A DNA stretch of 64,000 nucleotides from Allomyces macrogynus ATCC 38327 (GCA_000151295.1 GG745387.1:103761-167760); one strand, 5' to 3'; shown: positions 46,585-58,779, numbered from the stretch's first letter. Made by a program: numbers and translations. The notes: generated from the sequence alone by a model not told the origin.

Positions 46585-48306
46585 TCAGCACACAAGCCCC
46601 ACCTCGGCATCGATGACAACCACGTTCAAGCGCGCGTTCGTGATCTCTTCAAACGCATGCTTGAGCTGCGCCCTGAGCAGAGTTTCAGCCGGAAGCTGAG
46701 CAGTGGACAGAATCTCGAATAATGCAAGCCGCGGATCAGCATCATTGACTCTTTCGCCACCCCCCCCCCCCCCCACCCCCCCAACAACCAGTTGGGGTTG
46801 GAAGTGGAAAATCGTTCGGCCAATTTGGCGATGTGCTCCACAGCAGGACTAGTGTCGGCGACTTGCACAACACGCACACGCACCACAATGGGCCGCAAAG
46901 AATGGGACGATAACCATTCAAAAAGGATGATGGAATCCCAAAATCCGGGGCGATTGTCATGGTACTCGACATCAAGCACGTCATCGAGCCCTTCACTGAA
47001 CCATCAATCCCCTTGAGTTGCGGGAGCCGAGGCACGAGTGAGAGCAGCGGCAACGACGCTCTGGCCAGATAAAGGTGCTCAAAGGAACAAACCATAATCT
47101 GCGGGAGTATTGGCAGCACAACTAACGGAATGACCTGCATGTTACTTGGTCCTTGCACTGTGAGCGAACACACGACGGGAGGACGTGCACCTGGTTGTGG
47201 TCACCCGCGAGAGCGTTGGTCGCAGCAGGAAACAGCAAATTATAGATGATCGGTGCCACGACAAGTCTCTGCAAGTATAGAAATGCAAGGTCGGGCTGGT
47301 CGTCGTCTGGTTCCCCTGCTAGAAATGCGCGCAGATGCATCGCACGTAACGTCGCGCATACTTGGCAAGTGCGTGAACAAAGAGCGCATGAATCCCGTGC
47401 GTTGTGACTGTCAAACTGCGCAGCTGGGGCATCGTTGGGAGGGCTTAATGCCTTGCATCTAGGGAAGCGTCATAACAAGATTGGCCAAGCACGGCAACTC
47501 GAGAGATGGACGAAACACCTTGTTGTAATCCGATTCAACGGCCACTGTCAATGAACAAAGCGCGGGAGCCAGTGCTGTGATCCCGAGACGCAATGACTGA
47601 GCGGTTGACGGTGTTTGCACGTTCAAATGGCGCAAATTGGGCAGATCGGCAGCAAGACTGGCAAGAAAGAGCGGCAACTCGTCTTGCCAACTTGCCGTCT
47701 CGCCTCCAGGATTCCACTTGGTCACAGCAACCGATCCGACTTCAGTTGGCTCGACAACGACATTCATTGCCTTTCCAGAGATATCGGCAAGACGAGCAGG
47801 CCAAATTGGCAAGTCAATCGAGTGGGACACTCGATGCACAACAGCCGCCGAGATGGTACTGCTGAGCCCAACTTGCTCAGCTCGAGAATGAATAATCATG
47901 CGCCGACAATAAAGTCATAAACTCGGCCACTTCGTTCGTTGTCGGTGGCTGCGGCGGCGGGCTCTGTGGTTTCGGGTCGTTGAGCTGTAGTGCAATATGG
48001 ACGTGGAAATGGACTATCGGGTCAACAGCCGATCGCAGGGTGCGGTAGTTTCTTCGCAGCGCCCGTAAAGCAGCGCCAGGTTTAGACGTGGCAACGCGAC
48101 AGCCGTGGACAGTATCGTCTTGCTCGATCAAGTATTGAAAGGCGAGGTGCAACACTTCGAGTGGGAGGCCGGTCAAACTGGCAGGACGATGTTTGCACCC
48201 TGCCCGTTTCCACGGCAGCTGGGCCGTCAGCAGTGTCTTGAATATTAGTGTGCAGCAAGTCGTGCATTCGGGGGCATCAATGGGGGCTAAAACTACTTGT
48301 TTCATG
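46585..48306 (-). pseudogene. F-box/LRR protein gene, copy 2, frame-broken
   Basis: Start uncertain (ATG 48,306 is in frame). The F-box-like part reads LTGLPLEVLHLAFQYLIEQD and LRALRRNYRTLRSAV; LRR segments include LPNLRHLNVQTPS, LCSLTVAVESD and LPQLKGIDGSV. It aligns end to end with the 7,828-9,958 copy. Frame changes occur near 47,900, 47,460 and 47,180. A last one falls at the C14AC7 tract (46,761-46,782), after which the C-terminal unit (FEILSTAQLPAETLL) lies in another frame. The poly-C shift could be a read error. It starts 225 bases from, and divergent to, SNF2 copy C. Confidence 0.6.
46761..46782 (+). repeat. Poly-C tract causing a frame change
   Basis: C14-A-C7 inside the F-box/LRR copy 2. 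The paralogue has no such tract. Homopolymer slippage or sequencing error is the simplest reason for the frame change here. Confidence 0.8.
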
Positions 48307-48530
48307 ATGATCGTTAGCTGGAGGACGTCATTGATGCTGCTGGGTCGAACGACGAGACATCCAGGGCCACCGCATGTGACATGCGCGAACGGTTTCCTGC
48401 GCTTGGTAATTGTGCATAACGAACACCTTGGAGCAAGGAACCACGCACGATGTTCGTAGCTATTCACGTTCAAGGAGCATCTTTCACGGAGCTCCTTGCA
48501 GACTCGCACCATCGAGGTCAAAACGACAGC

Positions 48531-51500
48531 ATGCCCAAGAGCCGCCACAAAGATGCGACCAAAGCCGATGATTCTATTGCAGAACCCAAGCGCAAGCGGC
48601 AACGCGCCAATAGCCCCACCACAACCGGACCCGAATCCGAATTGCATCTCGATGCGCCATCAGACGAATTTGACGACCGAAACGCTGTTTCTGACAGCCA
48701 GGCCGCCATTGTCGGGCAACAGGACAACGCCATGAGCAACTTTGACGAAGACGTGCCTGCTGAAGCCTGGTGGCGCTTCTACCCGGACGTGCTGAGCAGA
48801 AAGCCCGAGGACGATGTGACCGGCCCTTGGTGCGATGGCGATTTTTCTGGCGAGCTTGCTGCGCCGGACGACGACGAAAGTGAACGGCAGCAACAAGCCG
48901 AGACTCCAGCAGTTCACCCTCAGCTTGCAAACGACACCAACGAGCTCTTTGTGAGCTCGGGCGGAGCCTGGGTGCAGCTCCGCCTGCCGATGCCGCCTGG
49001 ATCGCTCGACATGAGCACGCTCAAGTGTGTGGATCCGACCGTTCTTGCCGACGTGACCATACGCAAGGTTCCGGTTCTGCGAGTGCGCCGCCCGCGCATC
49101 ACGTCCGACGGATTTTTCGAGTACTCGTGGGGTATTGTGACCGAGGACATGTACTATGTGCACCCAAATTCGACGAACATGTCGCCCGAGGAGCTGGCCT
49201 CGCTTACGGTCAACGATTTTGCCGAACTCGAGGCAAAGGACCCGTACTACGATCGCGCGAACCACGTCAACCCGACCGAGGGCCGCGAGGACGACGAGGT
49301 TGTCAATTCTGACGGGTCTGCCGAGGCCGAAATGGGAATCGAGCGCAGTTTGGTCACCAGGCTTGTTTTTTCGCTCAACTCGGACGCGTTTTGGCGCCAT
49401 GACGGCGACTGCCCAGAGCGGCCAGGATCCAATTTCCGTACGCTGTTATGCACTTGATACGCGCAAGTATACGATCTATTCCTAACTGCATGGTTGCCAC
49501 CGATCCAGATCAAGACTCTTACGCAACCGGCCGCGTTTTTATCGCTTCGTCCGGCACCAACAACATTTGGGATTGGACTGCCGACCGCGACCAGTACTAC
49601 CGGATCGTTCTGTGCAGCGTCAAGGACAAGCCCTACCCACCGCCCGGCACGCACGCCATGTCGTCGTACTACGTTCCGAACCACGAGCTCGAGCAGTACC
49701 AGTACGACGTGTCAATCTACCTTAAGACCGACATTGTCAACGCGGCGCTGCGTAAAGGTATTCAGGTGCCCGGGCTCAAGGACCAGATCGCGTCGGTGCT
49801 GCAGATTCTCGAGGCGCGCCACAAGAACTCGCCGCCGCACCTCTACGTGCCGAACACGATCCTGGCCGGTCATGCGCTCTCGCCGACGCCGCTGGGCTTC
49901 CAGCTCGAGCTGCGCGATTTCCAGAAACGTACGCTCGCGTGGCTGCTTGCGCTCGAGCGAAGCCGTCATGCACGCACCATCCGTATCCACCACGTAGTGG
50001 GGCTGTCGCCACCCGCGCAGCAGCTGTTTGAGCGCACGACGATGTTCGGGTGCCCGAACTGGATCCGGCTCGGACCTGGCGGCATGTGGGCCAATCTCGC
50101 GACTTTGGAAATGGCCGAGGATCCGAGCGTGTGGTCTGACCAGCAGGTCGGGACCGCCGAACTCGAGTGCCGCGGCGCGCTCGAGGTGAGCATGGTGGGC
50201 GCAGGTAAGACGGTCATGGCGTTGTCGCTCGTGACCGCGAACCCGTTCCGGTCGGCGCGCGTGATCCCGTGGGACGACCCGCAGGACAAGTTCAAGTACC
50301 TTGTCTCGCGCGCGACGCTGATCGTCGTGCGATCGAACCTCGTCATGCAGTGGGTCGCCGAGGCGCAAAAGGCGCTGCCGCTCGGGTACAAGATTGTGCA
50401 GGTCGCGACGATCCGCGACCACCTTGACCTGACGTGGAACGATGTACTGCTCGCCGACGTCGTCATCATCTCGCTCGAGATCCTCCAAGACACCGACTAC
50501 CAGAACAAAGTCGCCGAGCTCATCAGGGTGGACGGCGGGTATTGCCTGCCGCGTGCAGCGTACCAGCAGGCCCCGGGCAACGACATGTCAGCGGACGCTT
50601 GGAGCCGGTGGAAACGTTGGGCGCAAGAGCCCGCGCCCACGGACGCGGTCGCTTTCAACGATCTCATGGACGCTCATGTCGCGCAACTCCACGAGCGCAC
50701 GCGTGCGCTGTTCGGCGCCGACAAGGGCTGCGTCATCTTTGATCGCGTCTACTGGTACCGGATCGTGATTGACGGCATTCACGAGCTGTCGCACGTACAG
50801 GGCGCACGCGCGTACGACGAGGAAGCGGCCGACACGCGTACGGCCGAAACGCTGCTGTTTTGCCTCAAGACTCGGTTCCGGCTCGGTCTCACGGCAGCGT
50901 TACCGTCGCCCATGCGACCAGCCGACGTTTCTGCGCTCGCCGAGGCTGTGGGCGTCCGCAACTTGCTCTCGACGGTCGCTGACACGCAAGCATTCTTGAA
51001 CACGCACGTGCGCCGCAGCGACCCGGATCTCGCGATACTGACCGTGCATTTCCAAACGATCTGGGTGGACTTGACGCCTGCCGAGTTGGATTTGATGGCC
51101 CCGCACCAGCAGCAGTCCGTGCGGTCGCAGCTGTTGATGTGCAACCTCCGGCGCCAGATCAACGACGATGTCGTGCCCGCAACAGGGATTATGGTCAAGT
51201 CCGATGTGCCTATGGACGAGCCCGAGGAGGGTAAAGTTGGAGGCGCCGAATCCACGAATTACGGGTCGAAAATCAAGGCGCTCGTGCAATTCGTGCGACG
51301 CGTGGTCCGCGCCGACCCGACATCCAAGCTGATTCTCTTCTCGCAGTTCCACCAGCTCACGGCACTCATGGCGCACGCATTCACCGAGTTTGGGATCGGC
51401 AACGTCAAGCTCATGGGCGGCAACGTGATCTCGAAGCGGCGCGCGGTCACGCTCTTCCGCAACGATCCGGACATGAAGGTGCTGTTCCTGTCGGCCGAGG

Positions 51501-51769
51501 ACAGCGTCTTGGGCCTGCAGCTGACCGAGGCCAATCACGTCGTGATTGTCCACCCGTTCTTGGGCGAGTCAGAGGCCATGGCGCGGGCCTACGAGATGCA
51601 AGGGTGCGCGCGCGCGGTACGCGCGGGCCAGGAGCGCGAAGTGACGATTACGCGGTTTGTGACGCGTGGTACGATCGAGGAGGAGCTGACTGCACGCCGC
51701 AACGATTTGCATCGGCCTCAGGCAGCAGTGGACGGTGTGGAGGTTGAGGAAAGCGGGGTGGGAAACTGA
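48531..51769 (+). CDS. SNF2-like protein copy C: RING deleted, Walker B altered
   Basis: Exons 48,531-49,437 and 49,509-51,769, 71-base GTACGC..CAG intron; 1,055 aa. An in-frame ATG at 48,450 would overlap the divergent F-box gene, so 48,531 is preferred. The N-terminal family domain (WWRFYPDVLS; RVRRPRITSDGFFEYSWG) and motif I (MVGAGKT) are kept. Motif II is DGIH in place of DEIH, and motif III is LTAALP in place of LTGTPP. Right after the first lobe (GIMVKSDVP) the protein jumps to YGSKIKALVQF, lacking the roughly 215 residues that hold the RING in copies A and B. The second lobe with SQFHQL and QGCARAVRAGQ is intact. Loss of the catalytic Glu predicts little ATP hydrolysis, yet the frame is long and clean, so it may act as a non-catalytic or dominant regulator. 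The last part shows a block almost identical in DNA to copy A. Confidence 0.82.
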
Positions 51770-52179
51770 GGAAGGGGCTGCAAATGACCATTTGTGTTTT
51801 CTTGCTGGCATCCCGTGGCGCTGAAGATCAGACATTCTCGCATGTTCGACGAGCTGTTTTCGTGGCGTGCTGCTTTGCCGTTATTGCATCGCTGAATTTG
51901 TGCGATGCTGCTGGTCTTGGCTGCGCTTCTTGGCAGTGTTGTCAGAGATCTTGAGTTGCGTTGGCTAATGCTGTGTCATCATGTGCGTTGCGGCCGCCTT
52001 GGAGGGGGACGGTGGGGAACAAGGCCGAGCGACATGCCATGTAAAGTCGGCGTGGCTTCTGTCATTGCCAATGCATCCCACACGACCGCGCTTACGTCAT
52101 TTGTCGCGGGTAGTCCCGGATCATAATCAAGTGGGCATGGGCTACCAGGTTGGTGCATGCCACGTCCATCCACATCCAT
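51770..52179. other. Intergenic, 3' flank of SNF2 copy C
   Basis: Nothing recognised. The flank does not match the 3' flank shared by copies A and B, so copy C arose by a different duplication or its flank has diverged. Confidence 0.4.
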
Positions 52180-52540
52180 GTCTCCCAATGATTGTTATCA
52201 GCCTAGATTTGAATGCCTCCAACCAGGACGACTGGCACTCCATATTTCGCAATCGATACTCCATATTGAGAAAGAATAGTGGCGGAGGAGGTTACGTGCG
52301 TGCAAGCGCACCCTCTGGCCCCATGCTCCGACTTCCAGCAGCGCACGAGATCCTTCGATATCAAGGGCAGAGGTATGAGCTCCGTGCAGCTGCTGGCGAC
52401 CGCGACATGGGGGGGCAAGGTGGCAACGTACTGCACAGGCGCTCCAATGATAACCGCGAATCCTGAACTCTGAGAGAAAGAGATCCGGGAATTAGGCGCA
52501 ATGTTAACGACGCCGCAAGGATCTCTTTTTGAATTACAAT
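52180..52540 (-). repeat. Dispersed repeat, copy 2
   Basis: Reverse-complement match to window bases 1-330 and, in part, to 54,640-54,770. This copy is richer in CG than copy 1. A + frame at about 52,375-52,473 reads VQLLATATWGGKVATYC, slightly like the anchor segment of the 22,108 protein (TAATALGPRGKVLVAAL). The repeat may therefore derive from the membrane-protein family; that is speculative. Confidence 0.6.
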
Positions 52541-52799
52541 CCACACGCAATGGCTTGCTCTTGGCCTGATCACATCGTTTCAATCCCGCTCATGCATCGT
52601 GCAACAAACTCGCGCAAAAAGAACTTCGACAAGCTTATCTGGACGGCATCTTCCCCTTTTCGCGGCACAAAGACCGTGCGCTTGCAGGGCACCACTTGTG
52701 ATGAGCGTGGAGCGTGATGACCGAGAAATTAGCATCGGGGCAGAACAGACCATTTGATAAATCCGCCATGCATTTGTCGCCCATCTTCAAAACAGCAGC

Positions 52800-54667
52800 T
52801 CACGAAAGACCGCGCATCCCCATAAACACATGCAGATCGACACCCTGAATGGACGAGCACTCTGCACGAAACTCTGCTGCAACTAGCACGCCGAGGTCAG
52901 CTGCGACAAGAATTTCTACTGGCAGCAGCGACGCATCTTGATCCGAGAATGCGCACGCCCAACACACAACGTTTCTGATCAAGCTGACCAAACGGTCCAG
53001 CCGATCCTCGACCAAGCGCACCACGAGCTTGCCCATGACGCGCCGTGCGCAACGCAACCGCGGAATTTGATATCAAAGGTTGGGCTTCCTGTACTCGAGA
53101 TCGAGCAGGTCAACGTATCCAACCACCATTTCTGTGCGGAACCTCAGCAGGTTGCGCACGCGAGATAGTTGAGTGAGCAGACGCGGATCGACGGCAGCCA
53201 CGCCCACTGCTATCAAGTGCGAATTTCATGGGAATGTGCCAATGACCTCGGGAACAGCAAGTGCGACTTTGGCGCACTGAACTCGGCGAGACGAGGAAGT
53301 GCTGTTGGCGCAAACGTTGCATGCGTGAGCCCACCCGTCTTGAACTTGGTGACCGGCGCGAGTTGCGGCACAATATCGTCAATCTATTCGACAAGGGACG
53401 GCAGCACGAGTTCGGTCAGGTGCGGCAACTCGTCCAGAGCTGCACTCTGGAGAAAGACCGGATTTTCCTCGTCGACCGGCGGGTCGAGCACCAGGTGGAG
53501 AGAGGTGAGCAAGCTCGGCCACTCGATGCCAGTGATATCAACGCGCTCAAGACTCCCCCAATTCGTCACGGTGAGGCACGCAGTCCGAAGCTGTGACATC
53601 GTGGCCAAGCACAAAATGCTGTACATGTCTTCGCCATTGATGCCGAGTGCGAGCGACCGAAGAGCCGGGAAATCAAGCGAGACACGGCTTGCCATGCGAC
53701 GATAGGCGAACTCGTCAAGATCGACAAAGTGTGAAGACCCCGCACCGCAGTAAGTTGCCTCAGGTGCTGATAACTTAGCACAACACCCGCCAGGTTAGCC
53801 GACGTGAGCAGCGGCATCGTGGGGAATCGTGCCGGCACGTGCATGAGCGTGTCGGGCAACTCCGCGCCAGATGGACAATGATTGTGGATGACGAGCCGGC
53901 GAAGCGCCGGCCACACGGTCCAAGTCGGATCGACGTCGTTGCTCCAAGTAACAAGAGCAGGCCCTGCGGCGTGGTGTTGAGAAGGCGCAGCTACGGCAAC
54001 ATGATTGGGTCAGCGTCGACGGTTGCAGAGACCAATTCGTCCATGGTCAGATCCAGCCGCTGGAGCGTGGCAGCTACCCGAGCCAGAGCCACGCCAAACA
54101 CCACGCTGATTGTCGGCGCCGTCATGGTCAAGTTGCAGAGCCGCGGCGCCAAGGGCAAAGCACAAATTGGCGCTGAATGCTCCTGCAGCTCGTCAGGGTC
54201 GTCGCTATCCTCCACGAGTACGACTCCCACGCCGTGATGGTAAAGAGACGCTTGACAATGAGGTTGCGTAACTGCGGCAAGTCAATGGATCTAAACACGT
54301 CGTTCCATCCGCGAATCACGACCACGTCCAACCACTGAAGCGCACACCTCAAAGGCGGGTCGCAAAACATCACATCGAGCGCAGTTGTCACTGTCAAATC
54401 GCGCAAGAACGGCAAACTGGTGGCAACTTGGCAAAGCAAGTCGCGGAACACAATGTGACGTGTTGGCTCATCGATAGTTAGCGCGCTATCCTGGTCAAGA
54501 ATACTCCAAATATCTGGAAACCACACATTTGCAGCGTGCGTCTGGTTGCGCGGAATCAGTCGACCAGGATCGTTTCTACTGGGGTCAGGCAATGCGCGCA
54601 TTAACACCTTCGCGTCGATCGTCCTCTGCAGTGCCAGCGCAGGGTCAGAGGGTGTGCTTGCAAGCAC
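52800..54667 (-). pseudogene. LRR-protein gene, copy 3 (F-box/LRR family), broken
   Basis: The reverse strand holds leucine-rich units in several frames: FRDLLCQVATSLPFLRDLTV, LPQLRNLIVKRL, APRLCNLTMTAPTI, ATLQRLDLTMDEL, FPALRSLALGI and LPHLTELVLPSLVE. A C-terminal VEILVAADLGVLVAAEF unit resembles FEVLVTARLMVETSF of copy 1. The order of units matches the other two copies, but sequence identity is lower and no F-box is visible at the 5' end, where the dispersed repeat overlaps. Frame changes occur near 54,230, 53,950 and 53,700 and the end is unclear. Undetected introns may explain some of these. Confidence 0.5.
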
Positions 54668-54770
54668 ATAGCCTCCTCCACCGCTTGGCCATCTCAGTTA
54701 TGATAGTATCGATCGCAAAACTATAGGAGGGGGATGCCGCTGGTGGGAGACCATCATGGAGCCGCACGCC
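54640..54770 (+). repeat. Dispersed repeat, copy 3 (partial)
   Basis: GTCAGAGGGTGTGCTTGCAA and CACATAGCCTCCTCCACCGC match bases 239-285 of the window with few changes, and a looser match runs on to about 54,770. It overlaps the broken 5' end of the LRR copy 3. Confidence 0.6.
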
Positions 54771-55182
54771 TGCGGACTGACATTGTTGGAGACAAACAGT
54801 TGTGTTGCAACACCGTTCAGACTGAACATCTCTGTTGTGATCTGCATTTTGCTGGTGAAACAAGGCCAGACCAGCCGAAGAACATTCTCATCCATTGCTT
54901 ATGCCAGTGCGCCTTGGGCCCTAGTGCTGTCAGTGAGGTGCAGCAAGTTTTGCCAACATTTCCATAATCACGCCCCTTTTCGCTATCTCAACTTCCACTC
55001 GTGTTCAAGTTGAATCTGTACATTTTTTCTTCCAGCAACATGCGCACCATGCCCGAGCCACGGCCGCAATCCCAACTTTTTTCCACTCCCAGATGATCAA
55101 TCAAATACAATCAAAACCCGGCGCACACGAGCTACTCACCACACGCACACGCGTGCGCGCGCGTATTCCACGTCCTCGGACA
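54771..55182. other. Intergenic, no gene seen
   Basis: Lower-GC sequence with short open frames; nothing recognised. Confidence 0.45.
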
Positions 55183-55914
55183 TCACTGCATGCGGCATCT
55201 CGCACGCCTTGGTTCATCCGGCCTCCGTTCCGCGCCATCGTCTGCGCGATCGTCGACTGGTATCCTCACATCGGTGGCGGCGCCGCGCAAATCACTTGCG
55301 ACTGCGGCCGGCTGCGGTGCCGCAATTCCCATTGCCGCAGCGACAGCAGCGCCCATCGGAACGTGTACGACCACATCGCCGACGCCGCCTGGCCTCCACC
55401 ATGCGCTCGCAACGGCAGCGGGAGGGATGGTCGGCTGGACCACCGGGACGGCGGGCGTGTATCGCGGCAGGTCGCCGTCGTCGTCAGCGTCCACGTCGTC
55501 GAGAATCATGCGCCGGTCGGCCTTGAGCAGGTGCCGCTCGCGCTTGGCCGCAGGCGGTTCGCGCAGCCGCGAGAGCTGGATGCGCGCGCGCAGGTACAGG
55601 GCCAGGAGAATAAGGAAGGCGAGGAGCAGGCTTGACGTGCCGATGAGCCATGGCCGCGGGATGATGCCGTTCGATGCAGATGCCGACATGGGTTGGAGTG
55701 CTGGGGTTGACGTGTTCACTGCGACTGACTGCGTGGGTGAAGACGTGATGGTAGGGCCGGCCGAGGCCGTTGGCATCGACGAAACAGTGGTCGCCGCGGA
55801 TGGTGGTGCCCTGGTCGAGGTTGGGCCTGCAGAGCCGGCGCTTTCTGCATCCACAGGAGGTTGCTGTGCGACGCTTCTCTTGATCAGCGCGTATTGGCTC
55901 GGAACGCACGGCAT
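55183..55914 (-). CDS. Predicted single-pass membrane protein with Ser/Thr-rich ectodomain
   Basis: Frame of 243 aa from ATG 55,914; an in-frame ATG at 56,031 lies upstream of a TATA-like element, so the inner start is preferred. About 90 Ser/Thr/Pro/Ala-rich residues precede one membrane helix (LIGTSSLLLAFLILLALYL, about residues 95-115). A basic stop-transfer sequence (KRERHLLKADRR) and a cytoplasmic tail with LPRYTPAVP follow. This layout resembles fungal surface sensors or adaptors of the WSC/OPY2 kind, but no cysteine-rich WSC domain is present. The C-terminal tail is Ala/Val/Arg-rich. Family not recognised. Confidence 0.55.
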   Translation of the reverse strand: MPCVPSQYALIKRSVAQQPPVDAESAGSAGPTSTRAPPSAATTVSSMPTASAGPTITSSPTQSVAVNTSTPALQPMSASASNGIIPRPWLIGTSSLLLAFLILLALYLRARIQLSRLREPPAAKRERHLLKADRRMILDDVDADDDGDLPRYTPAVPVVQPTIPPAAVASAWWRPGGVGDVVVHVPMGAAVAAAMGIAAPQPAAVASDLRGAATDVRIPVDDRADDGAERRPDEPRRARCRMQ

Positions 55915-55988
55915 CAGGCAGTCGAGGATGGCTCGGGACGCGGTGGGACGCTGGTTGAGAGCAGCCAGACCAGACGGCGCTGGCCGAG

Positions 55989-55997
55989 ATATATATA
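55989..55997 (-). promoter_or_regulatory. TATA-like element for the 55,914 gene
   Basis: ATATATATA about 75 bases before ATG 55,914 on the minus strand. Its place inside the longer open frame argues for the inner start codon. Confidence 0.45.
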
Positions 55998-56031
55998 GGC
56001 GCCGGCCAGAAGACAATACGTGGAGAACCAT

Positions 56032-56821
56032 CCACGATGGGCCGTGAGATCAACCCGCCCGGGAGAAGTGCGTTTGGGACCCGTGGCGCGCGCAGCGCCA
56101 TCCAGACCCCATCCAATCCATCGACCGCACCGACCTAGTCGTTGCACACGCATGGAGATTTCCGGACGCCAACCAGGCCGCGGGTGAACCTCAATCCTGG
56201 AATGGAGTGCGCATGCGACCACACGTTGTCTGATGGCACAACAGGAGAAGGGCGCGGTGCGCACGCTAACTCATTCTAGTTGCACGCGCGAGAGCTCATC
56301 CCTGGGCAGGTGGTGGTGCTGCGTGGGGTTTTTGTGACGCATTTGCTGCCCAAAGCTGGCGGAGAGCCATTTCATCGCCCTGTTTCGCTGACCGTACGTT
56401 GCGCAGGTGCGGGGGCAAAGACAATCGGCACCTTTTGGAATGAGTTGACGTGGTGCGTTGTTCGTGATTGGTTGCTTGAGGTTGACCCGGTGGCGCCTGT
56501 GATTTGCGCATGTCGGCGCAAGATTGTCCAGCCTCTTTGAAGGTTGATTTCAGTGAGCGCCTGCGCATGCTGCCGAATTTTATGCCGCCCCTTTGACCGG
56601 CGTCCACACCACAAGTCAACCGACCAGCGTCAGACGACGCATGAACGACGTACGCGTCGCGTCGTGCTACGGGAGCTACCGGCAGGTAAAGAAAGCTGCA
56701 GCCAAGGCTGCGCGCGACGCACCAACGCGACCAGCACGACGTCATGGTCGTGTAACATTTCATTCCAATTCCATGAAAATATCTCTTGGGTATCCAACTC
56801 CCGCAGCCACGTTCATCGAAA
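56032..56821. other. Intergenic, no gene called
   Basis: Overlapping short frames on both strands without motifs; separates the membrane-protein gene from the P450 cluster. Confidence 0.4.
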
Positions 56822-58644
56822 TCACTCGGCGCTCTGGGCCACCCGGTCGTCAGCGTCACGCTCCGACGCCATCTCCACCTTCTCCACCAGGTCACGGACG
56901 CTTGGTCCGCGCACAGTCGCCTTGATGAGCACCGTCTCCTTGGGGAGCACCGTCAGCCCAAACGTCGCGGCCATGTCAATCTTGACGCCGTCCCCCTTAG
57001 CACTCTCGACACCGACACACGCAAACAAGCGCGCGACCAGGACGAGCATCTCGCGTGCGGCAAGGTGCACACCCGGGCACAGTCGGCGCCCAGCGCCAAA
57101 CGTGATGGTGCCGTCCATGATGCCCAGGCTCGACTTGGCGTCGAGCCAGCGGTCGGGCCGGAACTCGGCGTCGTAGACGCCGTCGTGAATGCCGACAATG
57201 TTGTAAATGACCTGTGCGCCCTTGGGGATGTGGTACCCAGCGAGCGTGTCGTCCTCGAGCGTCTGGCGTGGCAGGCCGAGCGGCCCAACAGGCGACACGC
57301 GCGTCACTTCCTTGATGACTGCGCGCGTGTATGGCAGGGAGTCGAAATCGTCGAGCGAAGGGAGCCGGTCGTGAGCTGCGACAATTGCGGCGGCCTCGGC
57401 TTGCAGTCGTGCTTGATGCGTCGGGTCGTTGATCACATGGACAAGAAGCCAGAGCAACGTGGCCGCGGTCGTGTCCTGCATTTCCGCGATCAGTGAGTCG
57501 ACTGTAGGGTGGAGAAGGATGCGAGAAGCACACAGGAAAACGTACAATGCCCGCAAACAGGAAATCCATCATGAGCAGCTTGATCTCGTTCATCGACAGC
57601 TCGTCCTGGTCCATGGTCAGCAGCAGCTCCTCGGCATAGCACAGCTCGCGGTCAGCACGCGAGTCCACGCCGCGCGCGACCTCCTCATTGAGCCGCGTCT
57701 TGAGTTCGACGAGTCGGTTCAGGATCAGGCCGTCGTGGATGCGCGCTTGGATGTCGGCAAGCATCTTGCGCTTGTTGCGCATCACAGCCCAGTCCAGCAC
57801 GCGCGAGTCAAAGTAATCTTCGACGCCGCCGACGCCGCCGAGTTCAAACAGGTCGAGCACGGCCTGACACAGTTCCTGCAGCGCCGGATCGTCGGGCGAG
57901 TCGTACGAGATACCGAGGCACTTGGCGAGCATGATGTTGGCCGTGTAGAGCATCAGGTGCCGCTTGATCTCAACGGGCTCACCGGCAGTGGCGACCACGT
58001 GCTGCACGAGCCGGAGCGACTCCGCGTCGAGGATCGCGTCCATTTGCGTGAGCTTGAGCGGCGTCAAAATGCGGTGCGCGACTTTGCGCAGGTGCGACCA
58101 GCGAGGACTGTATTGTCGCTATCAACGGTCGGAAACACCAAACATAGGCTTAGAAAATGACCGCGACGGAAAGTTGTGGACAAAAAAAACAGCTCAGTAC
58201 CATGGCCATATCCTGCCCGCCCTCCGAGTTGAATGTCAGCACCTTGCCCGCCCAGCGACCCGCGTAGACTTTGCCGCGCTTGATGAGCGTTTCCTGCGCG
58301 AGCTCCTGGCTCGAGATGATCACCACGACCACGTTGCCGAGCCTCAAATGGAAGACGGGCCCATACTCGCGTGCTAGCCGCTGGATCAGCTTGTCAGGTT
58401 CGTTGGTCGAGGCAAGCAACGGCAGATGGCCTACAAGCGGCCATGCGGGCGGACCGGGAGGCAGCGGGTTGGCGGGTCCAGTAGCGGCCAGAGTACGGCG
58501 TGCAGTGGTAGCAAACACAATGGCGCCGGTCGCGGCAGCAGCAGCGGCGCTGGCAGCCAGGACGTGCGGCGCAGCGCGGTCGCCGAGGACGGCAGCAGCA
58601 GCGTCACGGATCGTGTCGACGGCGGTAGCAGCGAAGCCCGACAT
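56822..58644 (-). CDS. Cytochrome P450, copy 1 (intact)
   Basis: Three exons, 58,201-58,644, 57,546-58,118 and 56,822-57,475 (introns 82 and 70 bases), 556 aa. An N-terminal Ala-rich anchor (about 28-45) is followed by the proline hinge PLPPGPPAWPLVGHLP, so it is an ER-bound type. The C-helix reads YSPRWSHLRK. The I-helix AGI-DTTAAT is rebuilt across intron 2. Glu395-V-T-Arg398 is the ExxR, FRPDRW the PERF-like motif, and FGAGRRLCPG the heme loop with Cys472. Substrate unknown. Intron positions are the same as in the two downstream copies, so the three arose by tandem duplication. Confidence 0.92.
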
Positions 58645-58727
58645 GGATGGAGATGGAGAGGTACGCGGGTAACGAGCGGATGACTTTGAGGGATTTCACT
58701 GACAGACAACTGCGCGCTGCTCTGGCT

Positions 58728-58735
58728 TTATATAA
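58728..58735 (-). promoter_or_regulatory. TATA box of P450 copy 1
   Basis: TTATATAA, 84 bases before ATG 58,644 on the minus strand, the only AT-rich run in this promoter. Confidence 0.55.
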
Positions 58736-58779
58736 TCGGCGTCAAGAGTGGACAGGAGAAGTGAGGAGAAGCGGACATG

